Shown here in pieces: positions 35,336 through 46,660 of a stretch of 64,000 nt of DNA. Each line of letters opens with the position of its first letter. Within the stretch, counting starts at the first letter, position 1. Below the pieces are notes generated by a model. That model made no database searches and was not told the DNA's origin. It saw only the letters and a program-made list of their open reading frames with translations. The translations under genes and the position numbers were made by a program. The stretch covers positions 31,064,222-31,128,221 of the forward strand of contig OX365952.1 in assembly GCA_947247005.1 (NCBI GenBank), in the 5' to 3' direction. The DNA comes from Spisula solida. Lineage: Eukaryota > Mollusca > Bivalvia > Venerida > Mactridae.

Positions 35336-35699
35336 CTACTTGTTCCCAGGTATCTTTGTTTTAAACTGTATTTACATTTGATTCTTATCTGAATATTTTT
35401 AAAGTTCAGCAGGTTGTTAAAATAGCATTTTCGGGGAAATAACGCATTCAGCATTTTTTTCCTAGTAGATTTTTTTTACTGAAAAGTTAAAATTTTGAAA
35501 CAGACTACCAAAACAACTGTAATGTGTTAACAATCAAAATACACCTAACTCATTGTTCTACGTGGCCTTCGTACAAAGCTATATAGGCTAACAAGTACTC
35601 ATATGAACGAATGCTACATGTACGTTTCTTTATGCAGGCCTACTCAGTGTATGTAAATATTAAAAGGTCCACATATACATCTACATAATTACGTTAAGC

Positions 35700-37450
35700 T
35701 GTCAGACTTGACAATAAGTTAACGGTGCACAAGATAGGAAAGGAAAGAGAGTGATAGAAAAGGTATGGAATAATAGACTCGTTCAAGACGATGGAGATAT
35801 GTATGACAGATAAAGGATAGAAATATAAGAAAAGATATGCTCAGATATTTTTCGACCATCAAGGCACTTGGCCAGTTCAGCTTCCGTGGCGGTGACAGGG
35901 ACTGAGTCCCGGCTGACATAGCTCAACACCTATCACCTGACTGCACTTCACATATGAGCGAAGTGGTCCCCTTAGAATGAGAGTTTATCAAGCTCTTCTT
36001 GAAATATGTCAAAGAAGAGCCTCAGCCACAGGGGCTGGTAAGTTGTTCCACACAGGGATGGTCCGTAGGAAGAAACTGAATTTGTAGGTATATGTAGATG
36101 CGTGGTGTTCGAGAAATCTGTTGTTGTGAGGGGGCTCTGGGCATGGATCTGGCTGTCTGGAGGTACTTGTCAGGTAGGATGTCTACTTCGTTGTGGACGA
36201 TCTTGTAGAATATCGTGAGGTGTTGTTTCTGTCGTCTCGACTCTAGGCTTTCCCAATTCAGGTGATCTATCAGGTCTGTTACGCTGCTTGTATTTCTGAA
36301 TCTGTTTGTTGTAAATCTAGCAGCTCGTCGTTGTACCATTTCGAGGTTTTTGAGAGATTTTGATGGTGAGGATTCCAGATAGTGGCGCAGTAGTCAAGGT
36401 TCGGTCGTACTAGTGAGAAATATGCATTAGTCTTCGTTTGTTCGAATTTTTTTTGGAGATTTTTCTTTTGAGGAAGCCAAGGATCAGACGGATACTGTTT
36501 CCTTTTTGATTTTCTTGTTGATGTGTGAGGTCCAGCATAGGTCGGATTGTAGATCAACTCCCAAGTACTTGGTGATGGTGTCTTCACTCTGCAAAGGCAT
36601 CAAGATCTCGTTGTAGTATTGCTTGGTCTTCTGGTGATCTGATGTATCTGTATAGGATACAGTGATCTGCGAAGAGACGTGCTTCAACCAGGATTTGCTG
36701 AGACCGGTTTCCAAGGAAGGAAGATATCCACCGGTGGATGTTCGACCTGCTTCCATAATGGTGGAGTTTCTTCAGTAGCCTCTGGTGTGGAACTAGGTCA
36801 AACGCTTTGGAGAAGTCAAAGATGATGAGGTCAGCTTGTACCTTCTTGTCCATGGATGAGGCGAATTCGTGGACCAGAGTCAGTAGTTAGGTCTCACAAC
36901 TCCTTCGTGCTCGGAAACCTTATTGGCAGTCATGCAGGATGTTGTGTTTTTCTAGGTGCTTATGATATGTTCTAGGAGTTTACAGTGAGAGTGCGGTAGT
37001 TTGCAGGGTCGTGTCGAGCTCCTTTCTTGGAGATGGAAGTCACGTTTGCTTCTTTCCAGTCTTCAGGAACAACACCCTCTTGAAGAGATATGTTGAAGAT
37101 CAGAGTGAGTGAAGGTGCGATGGAGTCTGTATAGTATTTCAGGAACCGAGCTGAGATCCCATCTGGACCGGACGACTTTTTAGTGTTCAGGTTCCGGAGG
37201 TGCTTTCTGGTGCCTACTTCGGTAACAGCAAAGTCAGGCATTTCTGGGTATGGCTCGCCCTCTGGTGATGGTATGTCCTCTGTGTTTTCCTTGGTAAAAA
37301 CGGATTAATATTGATTGTTGAGGATGTTTGCTTGGTTGAAGAGTCTCCCCTTGTCCTTGAGTGGTGAGATGCCATTATTGTTCTTCCTCAGTGACGGTAT
37401 GTAGTTCCAGAACTTCTTTGTTTCGCAGGTCTTTCTTCATTTTCAATTGG
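35700..37450 (-). mobile_element. Decayed non-LTR retrotransposon (LINE) 3' half with reverse transcriptase remnants
   Basis: Minus-strand fragments in order: SVFTKEN-type and KKSSGPDGISARFLKYY (36972-37241), VPEDWKEANV, then FDFSKAFDLVPHQRLLKKL and FADHCILYR (36584-36853), KYLGVDL, LVRPNLDYCATIWNP (36279-36587) and VQRRAARF (36022-36339). This order is typical of CR1/Jockey-like reverse transcriptases. The catalytic FADD appears as FADH, and the usual GVPQGT block before it is deleted. Several frameshifts and stops break the frame. The 3' region to about 35700 has the usual 'gctgaactggccaagtgcct' tail sequence. Confidence 0.85.
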
Positions 37451-37459
37451 TTCTATGAT

Positions 37460-38260
37460 GTTATTGACATCTACATCTACATCTACATTGACATCTACAT
37501 CTACATCTACATCATACACCCAACCGTCGATTGCCGACTATTACAGGGTGGCGCTGTCAGAGAAAAACAGTTATTAAAGAAATATGTATGTTACAAGTGT
37601 TAAAAGTGTAAAAGATAAAAGACAGTATATTACAGTTAAAATAGACAGTTCATTTACAGTTCTACAGCCGCCAGCCGGTCTCTAAAGACATCTAGGCTGG
37701 GGCTGGATTTGACCAAGGTTGGGAGGGAGTTCCAAAGTCGGATATTCCTAGGGAAGAAGGAGTTAGAGAAGTATTGGGTGTGAGATTGAGGGATTAGGTA
37801 ATTGAGATTTCTGGTTGGAATAAGATGAGATGAATCGACTGCAACTGTTTGGGCCCTTATTTTATAAAACATTAGGAGAGAGTTGATGGATCGTCTATGT
37901 TGGAGGGTTTTCCATTCAAGAGAATTTAACATCTGCGTTACACTGCTGGTGTAATGTTGATGAGCTTTCCTGTCTTTGTAGATAGCGTTTGAGTTGTTTG
38001 TATTTACGGATGTCACTTGGGGCACGGATATAATGTATTTCCGTGCTTGGGGATATAGTTTTCTTCATGCGAGTGGCCAGTTTCTTTTTTTTCCTAATGT
38101 CTGCTCTGGTGGTTCTGTCAATCCATGGTTTCCTTGTCTTTAATAATTCGGGATGGTGTATCGTATGTTGGTTCATGATCTTTGTAACTGAGTTCTTGAA
38201 GAAAGTACACAGGTCGTTTACTGTTGTAGCCTGGTTTTCTTTCAAGGTTAATTTTGACTC
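37460..38260 (-). mobile_element. Second, internally deleted LINE fragment with microsatellite tail
   Basis: Minus strand 37916-38245 encodes a pre-reverse-transcriptase segment (RKPWIDRTTRADIRKKKK). It jumps in a different frame to the element's C-terminus at 37654-38025 (SLEWKTLQHRRS, FFPRNIRLWNSLP), so the reverse transcriptase itself is missing. The 3' end at 37467-37512 is a (GATGTA)n run, a typical LINE tail. It abuts the truncated 5' end of the LINE at 35700-37450 and ends about 165 bases from the CETN3 start codon. Confidence 0.8.
37467..37512. repeat. (acatct)n microsatellite, LINE 3' tail
   Basis: About seven to eight copies of a 6-base unit with two 'acattg' interruptions, directly at the 3' end of the minus-strand LINE fragment. 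Confidence 0.9.
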
Positions 38261-38425
38261 AAGAAGAGAAATCCTTTCAATTTATAAATTTTACTTTTCG
38301 TTCTTTAATAATACTTTTGTTTTTAAATAGGAACCAGTCAAAAATTTGTTTATTCTTGTCGAGCGCCTGTGTACGAAAATATAAATGTGTTTATTAGCCT
38401 TCAAAGACATTAAAACCACTGAACA

Positions 38426-41400
38426 ATGAGTCTTTCGTTAAGGTAATTTCTTTTTTATGTCAATTTTAACTATTCCATACATGAAAGCTTTTCCGTCTTG
38501 ACGATACATTGATTCTGTAAGTTTACCAGTAACCGAATTATTCGTATTTCGGATATGGGAAAAATCATGTCTAGGTGACAAACCACTAAATAAATAACAA
38601 GGTGGATGAGAATCAGATACAAATGTAACTGAAGTAGTCCTTATGCACCAGTCAATATTATGAATTGTCTTTATGATGTGCACATTTGTTATGATTTGAC
38701 AGTACCGATGTGTAGGAGAAATTTTATGAGAAAATCGAATTTTTTATGTTTTACATCGTACAATTATTTATCTGAGATAATGAATGATGTCAAAAGAATA
38801 AACATTAACTAGGCCTACTTCAGTACCGGTATGGTGTTTGTGAATTGAAAGAAACGTCAAGTTGAGTATACATACAAGTAAATCTATAACCTGGCATACT
38901 GCCTGGCGACCACCAAATCCGGACGGCCACCAATCCGGACAGACTCAAAAACGCTTTATTGCGGCCATTAATTTTGATCATCTCTTGTCAATCAATTAGA
39001 CGCTTGATTTTCGTCAACACTACGAAGTAGCAACGAGTGAAGTTAAATATTTTACAAGAAATGTCGCATTTATTTTCGTCTGCACTCGCGAGGCTTGTTT
39101 ACATTACAGGGGCTGTCGAAAATCGCATTACTCAATTCACTGCCCATGCGCAATTCTTCTGCACGGCCCCGAAATGTAAACTACTGGATGGTCCTTATGC
39201 TAAATATGAGGTTAGCCGATGCGATGTTTTGTTTACAGTTAAACCAGGAAAATATAGCTTTAATAGTAAATACGTGCAGAGTTTCAAAACATCGTACGTC
39301 ATTTTGTATCAAAATGTCCGCTATGAAAAGTGAACGTTTAAAATTTTACCGCTGAGTTTCGATCGATATTTTTCCAATATTCAAGGGAGATAAATCCTAC
39401 AAATTTTGTACAAACCGTTCATTGGTGCTCTCCCTTGATTCATTACAAATTTATTTCCATATATAATGCTATTTTCGTAATAAAAAACGCGACAACACGG
39501 TGTCCGGATTGATGGTCCTGTTGGACTTAAAAATGAGGTGATGTAGTGACCCCTACAACGGCCCTCAAAAATACACTTGAGCTATTTTTAGAAGTAAACA
39601 AATTAGCTCTTCAGTTCAGAGACGAACCTAGCTTCGTTCAGGTGAAATTTCAATGACTTGATTTACACATTTCTCGAGTTATCGTGAAAAATATGCCAAA
39701 AGTGTCCGAATGTAGGACGCCTGCCAGTAGTGCATTTGTATGATTAAATGACATGAATTGTGATAATTTATAAATATATACTTCATTTTGTACAAACTAT
39801 TTTTACCTTTTAATGAAATGTTTATTTGCTTACTGGAGAAACACCACAATTTCTGTCAGAAAATAGACACCAAAAACACCGATGCCCTGTCCGAAATCGA
39901 CAAATTTAAAAGGCTTGTTGGTCTTGGATCAAATGTCTGAGCGAATATACTAACTTTCCAGATGTCTACATATTGTTACTCTGAGGATGGGAGTCGTTTG
40001 TAAAGGAATACATGTGAACAGTTCTCATTTGATGAAAAAACTACCTGAAGTTTTTAAGTCATTTTTTATTCCCCCATCTTTGATGAGGTGGTATATTGCT
40101 TTGCACATGTCGGTAGTTTTTGTCAGTAGACCAAATGGTTTCCGTTCAATGACTCGAGAACGCTTTGCCCTAAGATCTTTAAACTGTTCATGTATGTAAT
40201 GTTGGCCAGCAACAGTAGCTTATCCCTATTGATTTTGAGGTCAGTAGGTGAAAGGTCGAGATTGCTGTAACCTTTAACATTAATGACTATTTGGCTGCAA
40301 TGGGGGCATACATGTTTTACAAATCTCTCACATTTATTTTAGGGCAGAATTTGCTTTGGATAAAAGCAAAAAGAAGAAGAAAAGGGAGTTAGCTGATGAA
40401 CAGAAACAAGAGATCAGAGAAGCCTTTGATTTGTTTGATACAGATAAAGACAGGGCCATTGATTACCATGAACTCAAGGTAAACTTGTCACATTTGATTT
40501 ATTTTATTTTTTATACAGACAAAGAAGAGCCATTCTCTCATACAATGTATATATTGGGGGAAACATGGTGTTTTTGTGCAAGATCATAGATGTGTCTGGA
40601 TGGATGTCACAAAATTTATCCCCACTTGTTCTCCTTTGGCTTAACCACTGGTCTGAATTCAATGAAACTTCACATAAACCCTTGTTACTAATGCAGTTAC
40701 CCTAGTTGTGCATCTTCTCAGAAATTTTCGGTCCGACGATTTTTTTGCTTGAGTTATTGCCCTTTGTTGGAGACATCTAACCCTTAGCAACAAGTATTGG
40801 CTGTTGTAACAGTTGTATAGAGGTTGTTGCCCTACAAAGATTAAATTTTAAGTAAAATAATATCAGCTTAGGGAAATTTTGAGGGTGTTGCATGTTGTTA
40901 TAGAGAGGTTGTTGCTCTACAGAGTGTCGCTCTGGAGAGATTGTACTGTAATCTTTAATTCCTACCTGTTTCTAATTTCAATATATTTGATGATTTAGGT
41001 TGCTATGAGAGCGCTAGGTTTTGATGTGAAGAAAACGGATGTATTGAAAGTTTTACGTGATTATGATAGAGAAGGTACTGGAAAGATTACGTTTGAAGAT
41101 TTCAATGAAGTCAGTAAGTATCTATTATTGCTTTATTCACTGATCACTCCGACTGTTTGTAAAGTAAAAAGTATGTCTTTTCAAAACAACAAACACAGAA
41201 ATAAAGAATCATTTTTCGACTTTGTCTTCTTCAGATTTCATTTAATATACAAAAAAAATGTTTGTGATCGAGTACCGAGTTAAAGTCTGTTTTCAGACAT
41301 GTGTCCATTCAACTGACATTTACCCCCAAAAAATTGAGTTGCAAATTGGCTGTTTCCCTCTGTGCTAGGGCTGGCAGCCACAGCATATTGGCTTTTGACC

Positions 41401-44400
41401 CTCTCAGGTACACATGCATATATACATGTACGCCTTGGTGAAGTGAAGCATTGTGGGTAATATTCTTGCTCAGAGTAAAAATTAAATTGACCAGTGGTGC
41501 TTTATGGAACTCTGGTGCTCTTGATCCCAAAGCGTGTATCATACCTCTAGGCCACTACTCACCCCCACCTTATTTCCAGAAGCATACATAACATTTGATT
41601 TATCAAATGTTTTCCACCACCTGAGGAATAGTTGCTGGTTCCCTGTGGAGGGTTTGTTAGCTGGCCTTTATCCAGGGTCAGAAAGTGCTGAGGTACCACA
41701 GCGCCTTTAAGCCAGAATTGGCTTTTCCCCATCACCTTAAATCCTGGTACTTGTATATGGTGTCTGAATCACTTTGGATATTTATAATTTTGGTTTCTAT
41801 ATGTGAGTGATTATAAATGGCTTGTGTTATCAATGCAAAGAGGTACTTAAATCAGTCATGAAATCATGGACCACCATGCAGTCTGCCAAATGACAACAGC
41901 TCTAGTCCCTTAAATCCTTCCAGCCATTCTTTTGGATCTCCGTAGAACGAATCCCAGCATTTCCCCAGCACCTTAAAAATGTCTGGGGAAAAGCCTGGTT
42001 ACTACTGGTTAGGATAGTGTAGAAAAACTACGCCGGTGAATCTGTTGTCGTATATAACTGAAAAATTCTCGCGAAACAGCATTAAACCCAAATAAACAAA
42101 TAATTTATAAAATATTTTTATTTTCAATATACAATTATTTCACATTAACAGTGACGGACATGATGTTAGAACGGGATCCTCAGGAAGAAATTCTAAAAGC
42201 ATTTAAATTGTTTGATGATGACAGTTCGGGGAAAATAAGTTTGCGAAATCTTCGACGTGTTGCGAGGTAAGCTTACATTTTATTATGTCTCTCACATATA
42301 GTGGGGCAGATCGATTGATTTGGTGCTAGATGTTTTGATGGATGTCTGTCTAGATGGATGTCACAAAGTTTGTCCATGTTTGCTAGTTCTTCTTCACTCT
42401 TCAAACTTCATGCTTCATTTTAAAATCGACTAGTCCTAGTAGACTGTCACATTAAAGAAGCTAGTGTTTAAACTCAAGGCCAAATAGCATTTGGGAGCAA
42501 ACCATGATTAAGTAACTGTGTGGAATGATATTAAAATGTATAAAGATAAGGGTTGGTCAGTGCACACTTTGCTAGCCCTTATCTGACCCCTTATCTGAGC
42601 CTACCTATAGAAGGCTTATCAAGGTCTAAGATATAGTTACTATGTTACTATATAAATACCTTGTGATAATTCTGTTTTATGATAGTATTCATTTTATCAC
42701 GTGACTTTGCTTGTATCCAGACTAGGATAATGAGTACATATTTTTGTTCCCCTACCAAAGTAATTTCGGGCCATACAAACTTGCCCTTGACAAGTGTTGT
42801 CTGTAACTTTAAAATAAAGTAATTTTTCTAAACTTATCAAACTTATTATAAATGTTAGTCAGCATGTGCTGTTGTGCATCTACATGTATATATTTTGATT
42901 GCTTATGCACTTATCTATATTTTGCCCCATGGGATAGCAGCCGGCATACACGGGAATTTAGACATAAGTCTATTACCAACAGACGAGAACTTGACATAGC
43001 GAATGGAAATAGACTTTTGCCGGATTTTAGACCCCAGCATTGGGGAATTTAGTCGTAACAAAAAGCAGATAACCATTTAAAGATGGCGGGCCATTTGATA
43101 CACCAAGAATATTCCACTGTGGGGATTTCGACAAAATGTTTGGCTCTAGGGAGGGGAATTAGACCCAAAAAGGAAAAATCGTCTAATTCCCCGGGGTCTG
43201 TCCGCCGCTCAAACCCTGGGGCAAAATATTGATAGGTGCATTGTAACTTTGTAAGTATTTGAGCTACAGTCATCAAACTTTGGAGGAAGATTAGTCAGCA
43301 TGTGTTGTTGAGTTATGGCCATTGGCATGGTCAAATGACAAGTGGGGGCATCTGTGTCCTAAGGAAACATTTCTAGTTAAATGAAATAATGTTAAATATT
43401 TTACTTGTAGAGAGTTGGGTGAAAACATGACAGACGAAGAGTTACGGGCAATGATTGATGAATTTGATCGAGATGGTGACGGAGAAAGTAAGTCGTATAG
43501 ATATCAGCTTGTCATACTGAATAGAGCATATAAGGGCCACCAATCTGATTAAAATCATATCCTCAAACCAGCTACGCATGAGGATCTGATGACGACCTAT
43601 GGAAGGTCACCTTACTCAGGCGACCTTTCTCATTTACCAATCGGCGCCTTGCTTTCAGAATTCTGAAAGCAATTTAATTCTATGTTTAAATACAGTAGTT
43701 ATCACGAACACATGCATCTTGTTCTGATCACTTCGGTCTTTATGGATTGCAATATTTACCGGAGACAAACGGAAATGGCCAAGCTTTCACGATTGATAAT
43801 CAACAGTGGGTTTAGATCAAATTATCTGTACTACAAATTCTACAATGGCCGATTAAATCAGGTTTACTCCAAAAAAGCAACCTTAAGTTGTGGAATTCTG
43901 ATTTCTGACAACAGAAATTGTACAGGTCACCATCAGATCTTGCCGTAAGGAAGATCAAGTATTTTAATCAGATTGCAAGGGCCACCATTGTCATCTTGTT
44001 AATGTTTGATATAAATTGCTACAGTATATTTCCATTGATTCTGATAAGATACTTGAATTTGTTTCTAATATCTAAATTTCACCGTCTACCCATGACAAAA
44101 CAAAAGGATGTTGAACAGTCAACGACTGGTACAAACATTTGTATTGCTGACTTATCAACTGTAAAAATGATTGAAATCTTAGCATAGTCAATTCAGTTCG
44201 AGTGTTTTGACCTAGAGCTGTTCAAGAGATCTACTGTAAACAGTAATAGAATATGAATAAAGATTGATTTTACTAGTACTGCGGTTGCTTCAAAATTGCT
44301 TGATTGTACTAGTTTTGCGGTTGCTTCAAAATTGCTTGATTTTACTAGTACTGCAGTTGCTTCAAAACTGCTAGATTTTACTAGTTTTGCGGTTCCTTCA

Positions 44401-45883
44401 AAATTGTTTGATTTTACTAGTTTGGTGGTTGCTTTAAAATTGCTTGATTTTACTAGTTTTGCGGTTGCTTCAAAATTGCTTGATTTTACTACAGTAAAGT
44501 TCCGCTATTAAGACCACCGACCGTTCTGACAAAAAGTGGTCTTAATAGCGAGTCGGTCTTAATAGCGAGTCTGTGTGTATGTATCTTGAAGAAGCTAGTA
44601 CTGGTTGTTATATACTGGTGAACATTGTCTTTGAAGCTAATATACATATATAAATATAATAAAAACAAAAACAATGTACAGCAAACACATCTAATTAATA
44701 CAATATAATATATATATATTAATTAAAACTGCATAATTAGGCAGCAATAATGCTTATATTCTCTGAAGCACAATTTATCCGAATTTTGAAGTTGTCCGAA
44801 TACTATGCAAGTTACAATAACAGACCGTGATTTGAATCGTTCTTGAGAATAAAATGGTGACTTCTTTGTTATGATTTGACCCAAAATATATTTAAGGAAT
44901 GATTTATTGATTAATATAAACTACATTAAGGCTCTTTGTTATTAACAAATTTCTGAACGATCTACGTTGGTAACGAAATTCCTTGACGCCGTATCGTACC
45001 TGACTTTAAACCGTACCGTAATGGAAGACAATTATTTTTATCGTCGGCAAGTTCAACAAGTTTTTCATAACTTTAGTGACATTTAATTGATGCTAATCAG
45101 TGTCTTAAATTGGTTAATCTGCTTGTTTGCCAGTCATGCATGCTGCCCCAGGCAATTATCGATTGTTTATATAATCTAATTGACATTTAATTAGCTGTCA
45201 TAAATGAACACACAAGTTTCAATACGGCGTCTTCGATCTCTTGCTGAGCTGGTATGTTACTCTCCTGACTGTAATTCAAGCGCTTCGCGACCTTGATAAA
45301 GGTGCAAGATGATTTTCAAGCGCCCTGGAGATACGCGTAGGTGTGAATAAAGGTGTTTACACAAAATTATACATACACATAATTGGTCGTATTAGCGAAA
45401 CCAAACACAGTGGGAATTGACACAATGGGACTGGTTAAATTGGTCGTAATACGGAATAGTGGACCGGTCGCATTATAGGACCTTAATTCAATTGAATATA
45501 GAACAAAATTATTTGGTTCTTTTAAAAATCGGTCGTAATAGCGGGACGGTCGCATTATCGGACCGGTCGTTAGGTGGAACTTTACTGTAGTACTGCAGTT
45601 GCTTCAAAACTGCTTGATTTTACTAGTTTTGCGGTTGCTTCAAAATTGCTAGATTTTACTAGTTTTGCGGTTGCTTCAAAATTGCTTGATTTTACTAGTA
45701 CTGCAGTTGCTTCAAAAAATTTTACTAGTTTTGCGGTTGCTTCAAAATTGTTTGATTTTACTAGTACTGCAGTTGCTTCAAAACTGCTTCAAGCAACATA
45801 GTTTCAATGTACTTATAATTTGCTCTTTCTCTATTTCAGTTAACGAGAATGAATTTCTATCTATAATGACAGGAGATACGTAA
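38426..45883 (+). CDS. CETN3: Centrin-3, EF-hand centriole protein, complete
   Basis: Exons: 38426-38442, 40343-40478, 40999-41113, 42152-42266, 43411-43487, 45840-45883 (stop TAA 45881-45883). They total 504 bases, 167 residues, the same length as human centrin-3. The 17-base first coding exon encodes MSLSLR and is followed by donor GTAATT; it was found by phase and by its match to vertebrate MSLALR. After it come a Lys-rich stretch ([10 protein letters not shown]) and four EF-hands. Loop 1 is [12 protein letters not shown] (38-49). Loop 2 (from about 72, [12 protein letters not shown]) is degenerate, as in the family. Loop 3 is [12 protein letters not shown] (111-122). Loop 4 is DRDGDGEINENE (147-158). 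The protein ends IMTGDT. Family knowledge: centrin-3 acts in centriole and basal-body assembly and binds Sfi1-type repeats. Intron 5 carries a minisatellite split by a transposon. Centrin-3, not centrin-1/2, is indicated by [16 protein letters not shown] and the MSLxLR start. Confidence 0.97.
38890..39740. mobile_element. Possible inverted-repeat element in CETN3 intron 1
   Basis: The left edge has 'tactgcctggcgaccaccaa' and 'tccggac'; the right edge has 'gtccgaatgtagg' and 'acgcctgccagta'. These are imperfect inverses, and 'tccggattgatggtcc' recurs inside. No clear target duplication and no transposase. Confidence 0.4.
40060..40335. repeat. Dispersed repeat ending at the CETN3 exon 2 acceptor
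   Basis: It shares 'catctttgatga', 'tgctttgcacatgtc', 'cctattgattttgaggt' and 'ctatttggctgc' with 62980-63130. The homology runs to within about 10 bases of the exon 2 acceptor at 40342. Confidence 0.65.
43541..43976. mobile_element. 436-base inverted-repeat element with 9-base TSD in CETN3 intron 5
   Basis: The ends are CAATCTGATTAAAAT and the inverse ATTTTAATCAGATTG(C). They are flanked by identical AAGGGCCAC at 43532-43540 and 43977-43985. Nine-base duplications are usual for Mutator-like elements. No transposase is present. Confidence 0.85.
44266..44491 (+). repeat. 36-base minisatellite in CETN3 intron 5, left part
   Basis: About six copies with 'gcggttgcttcaaaattgct' and 'tgattttactagt'. 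The array is interrupted at 44492 by a TA-flanked transposon and continues at 45588. Confidence 0.95.
44492..45587. mobile_element. 1096-base pogo/Tc1-type non-autonomous element inserted in a minisatellite
   Basis: The ends are CAGTAAAGTTCC and GGAACTTTACTG, each next to a TA dinucleotide (44490-44491 and 45588-45589). CAGT termini and TA duplication fit pogo/Tigger-like elements. Subterminal 'ggtcttaatagcgagt' and 'ggtcgtaatagcggga' repeats are present on both sides. No transposase frame was found. Confidence 0.9.
45588..45795 (+). repeat. 36-base minisatellite in CETN3 intron 5, right part
   Basis: About 5.5 copies of the same unit as 44266-44491. One copy has lost about 14 bases (cttcaaaaaattttactag). 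The array stops about 45 bases before the exon 6 acceptor. Confidence 0.95.
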
Positions 45884-46654
45884 TTATGTGCCAATGATGT
45901 GCCAAATATTGATCAGGTAGCTTATTCCATTGTCGGGACCAAAGACCACCATCTTGTATACTTATAGTTCTATTTATTCAACCATGAGTTCAATGTAACC
46001 GTTGGTTGGCAACAGGGTAGATAAATGATGAATATTAGTTCAGCTAGATCTGTGTAAACTGTAGTTATTATTACTATTCAAAGATCTTTGATTTGTTTTG
46101 TATTAGATATAATAAGTTTTGTGTTCACATGGTGAATGTCTTTTTCTTTAGTATTGTTCCTGGTTTGGACTTTTTGAAGTTTGAAAACCAGTCACAAAAT
46201 GCTGTCTTTTCATTGGTTTGATTATTGATTGTGGTTGAAACCAACCAATCAGAGACATGTATTTACAGACTGGTCTTGAAACTGATAACTGGTCTTAAAA
46301 CTGATAACTATGTCTTATGGTTGGATAAACGATCATAATTTATTAGAACAATCATTTAATAAGTTGGTCAATATGTTACCGATGCTTGTTTTTTAGTTAT
46401 ACCCGCATTTGATCCTTCCTGTATTCACCCGTCTGTCTCTTGCTTGATCCGTCCATGCTGACCGTTCTGAACAAGTCAACTAACCATTTCACTTCCTCTG
46501 TAACTTGCATTTACTTGTTTTCTGTTATTCTGTCTATTTGAAGTTGTTTATATAACAAACATAGTTATTACAAACTAACATATTCTGTGTTAATTTATTG
46601 TAATTGTCAGAGACATTGTGCCAGTTTCTAATATTTTATTTGTTTTTGGTCTGA

Positions 46655-46660
46655 AATAAA
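46655..46660 (+). terminator. AATAAA polyadenylation signal, candidate for CETN3
   Basis: The hexamer lies 772 bases after the CETN3 stop in AT-rich sequence with no other gene nearby. Related hexamers occur about 110 bases further on (aataaacaat), so the exact cleavage site is uncertain. Confidence 0.45.

Larger units (their letters stand above)
33874..38425. other. Divergent intergenic region between LETM1 and CETN3
   Basis: It should hold both promoters, but no TATA or initiator motif was clear. It contains an inverted-repeat dispersed element (34860-35335, minus copy of the 5101-6075 family) and two LINE remnants (35700-37450 and 37460-38260). The stretch 34030-34850 is AT-rich with nothing recognisable. 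Confidence 0.6.

Noticed and set aside
35700..38260. A functional reverse transcriptase gene
   Set aside because: Frameshifts, stops, loss of the catalytic aspartate pair (FADH) and large deletions show both copies are dead.
39037..39355. 98- and 86-codon overlapping plus-strand frames in CETN3 intron 1
   Set aside because: No recognisable domain, overlapping in two frames, and within a probable inverted-repeat element.
40356..40589. CETN3 start at the internal TTG/ATG-lacking frame in exon 2
   Set aside because: A 17-base upstream exon (38426-38442) with ATG, correct phase and a MSLSLR start matches known centrin-3.
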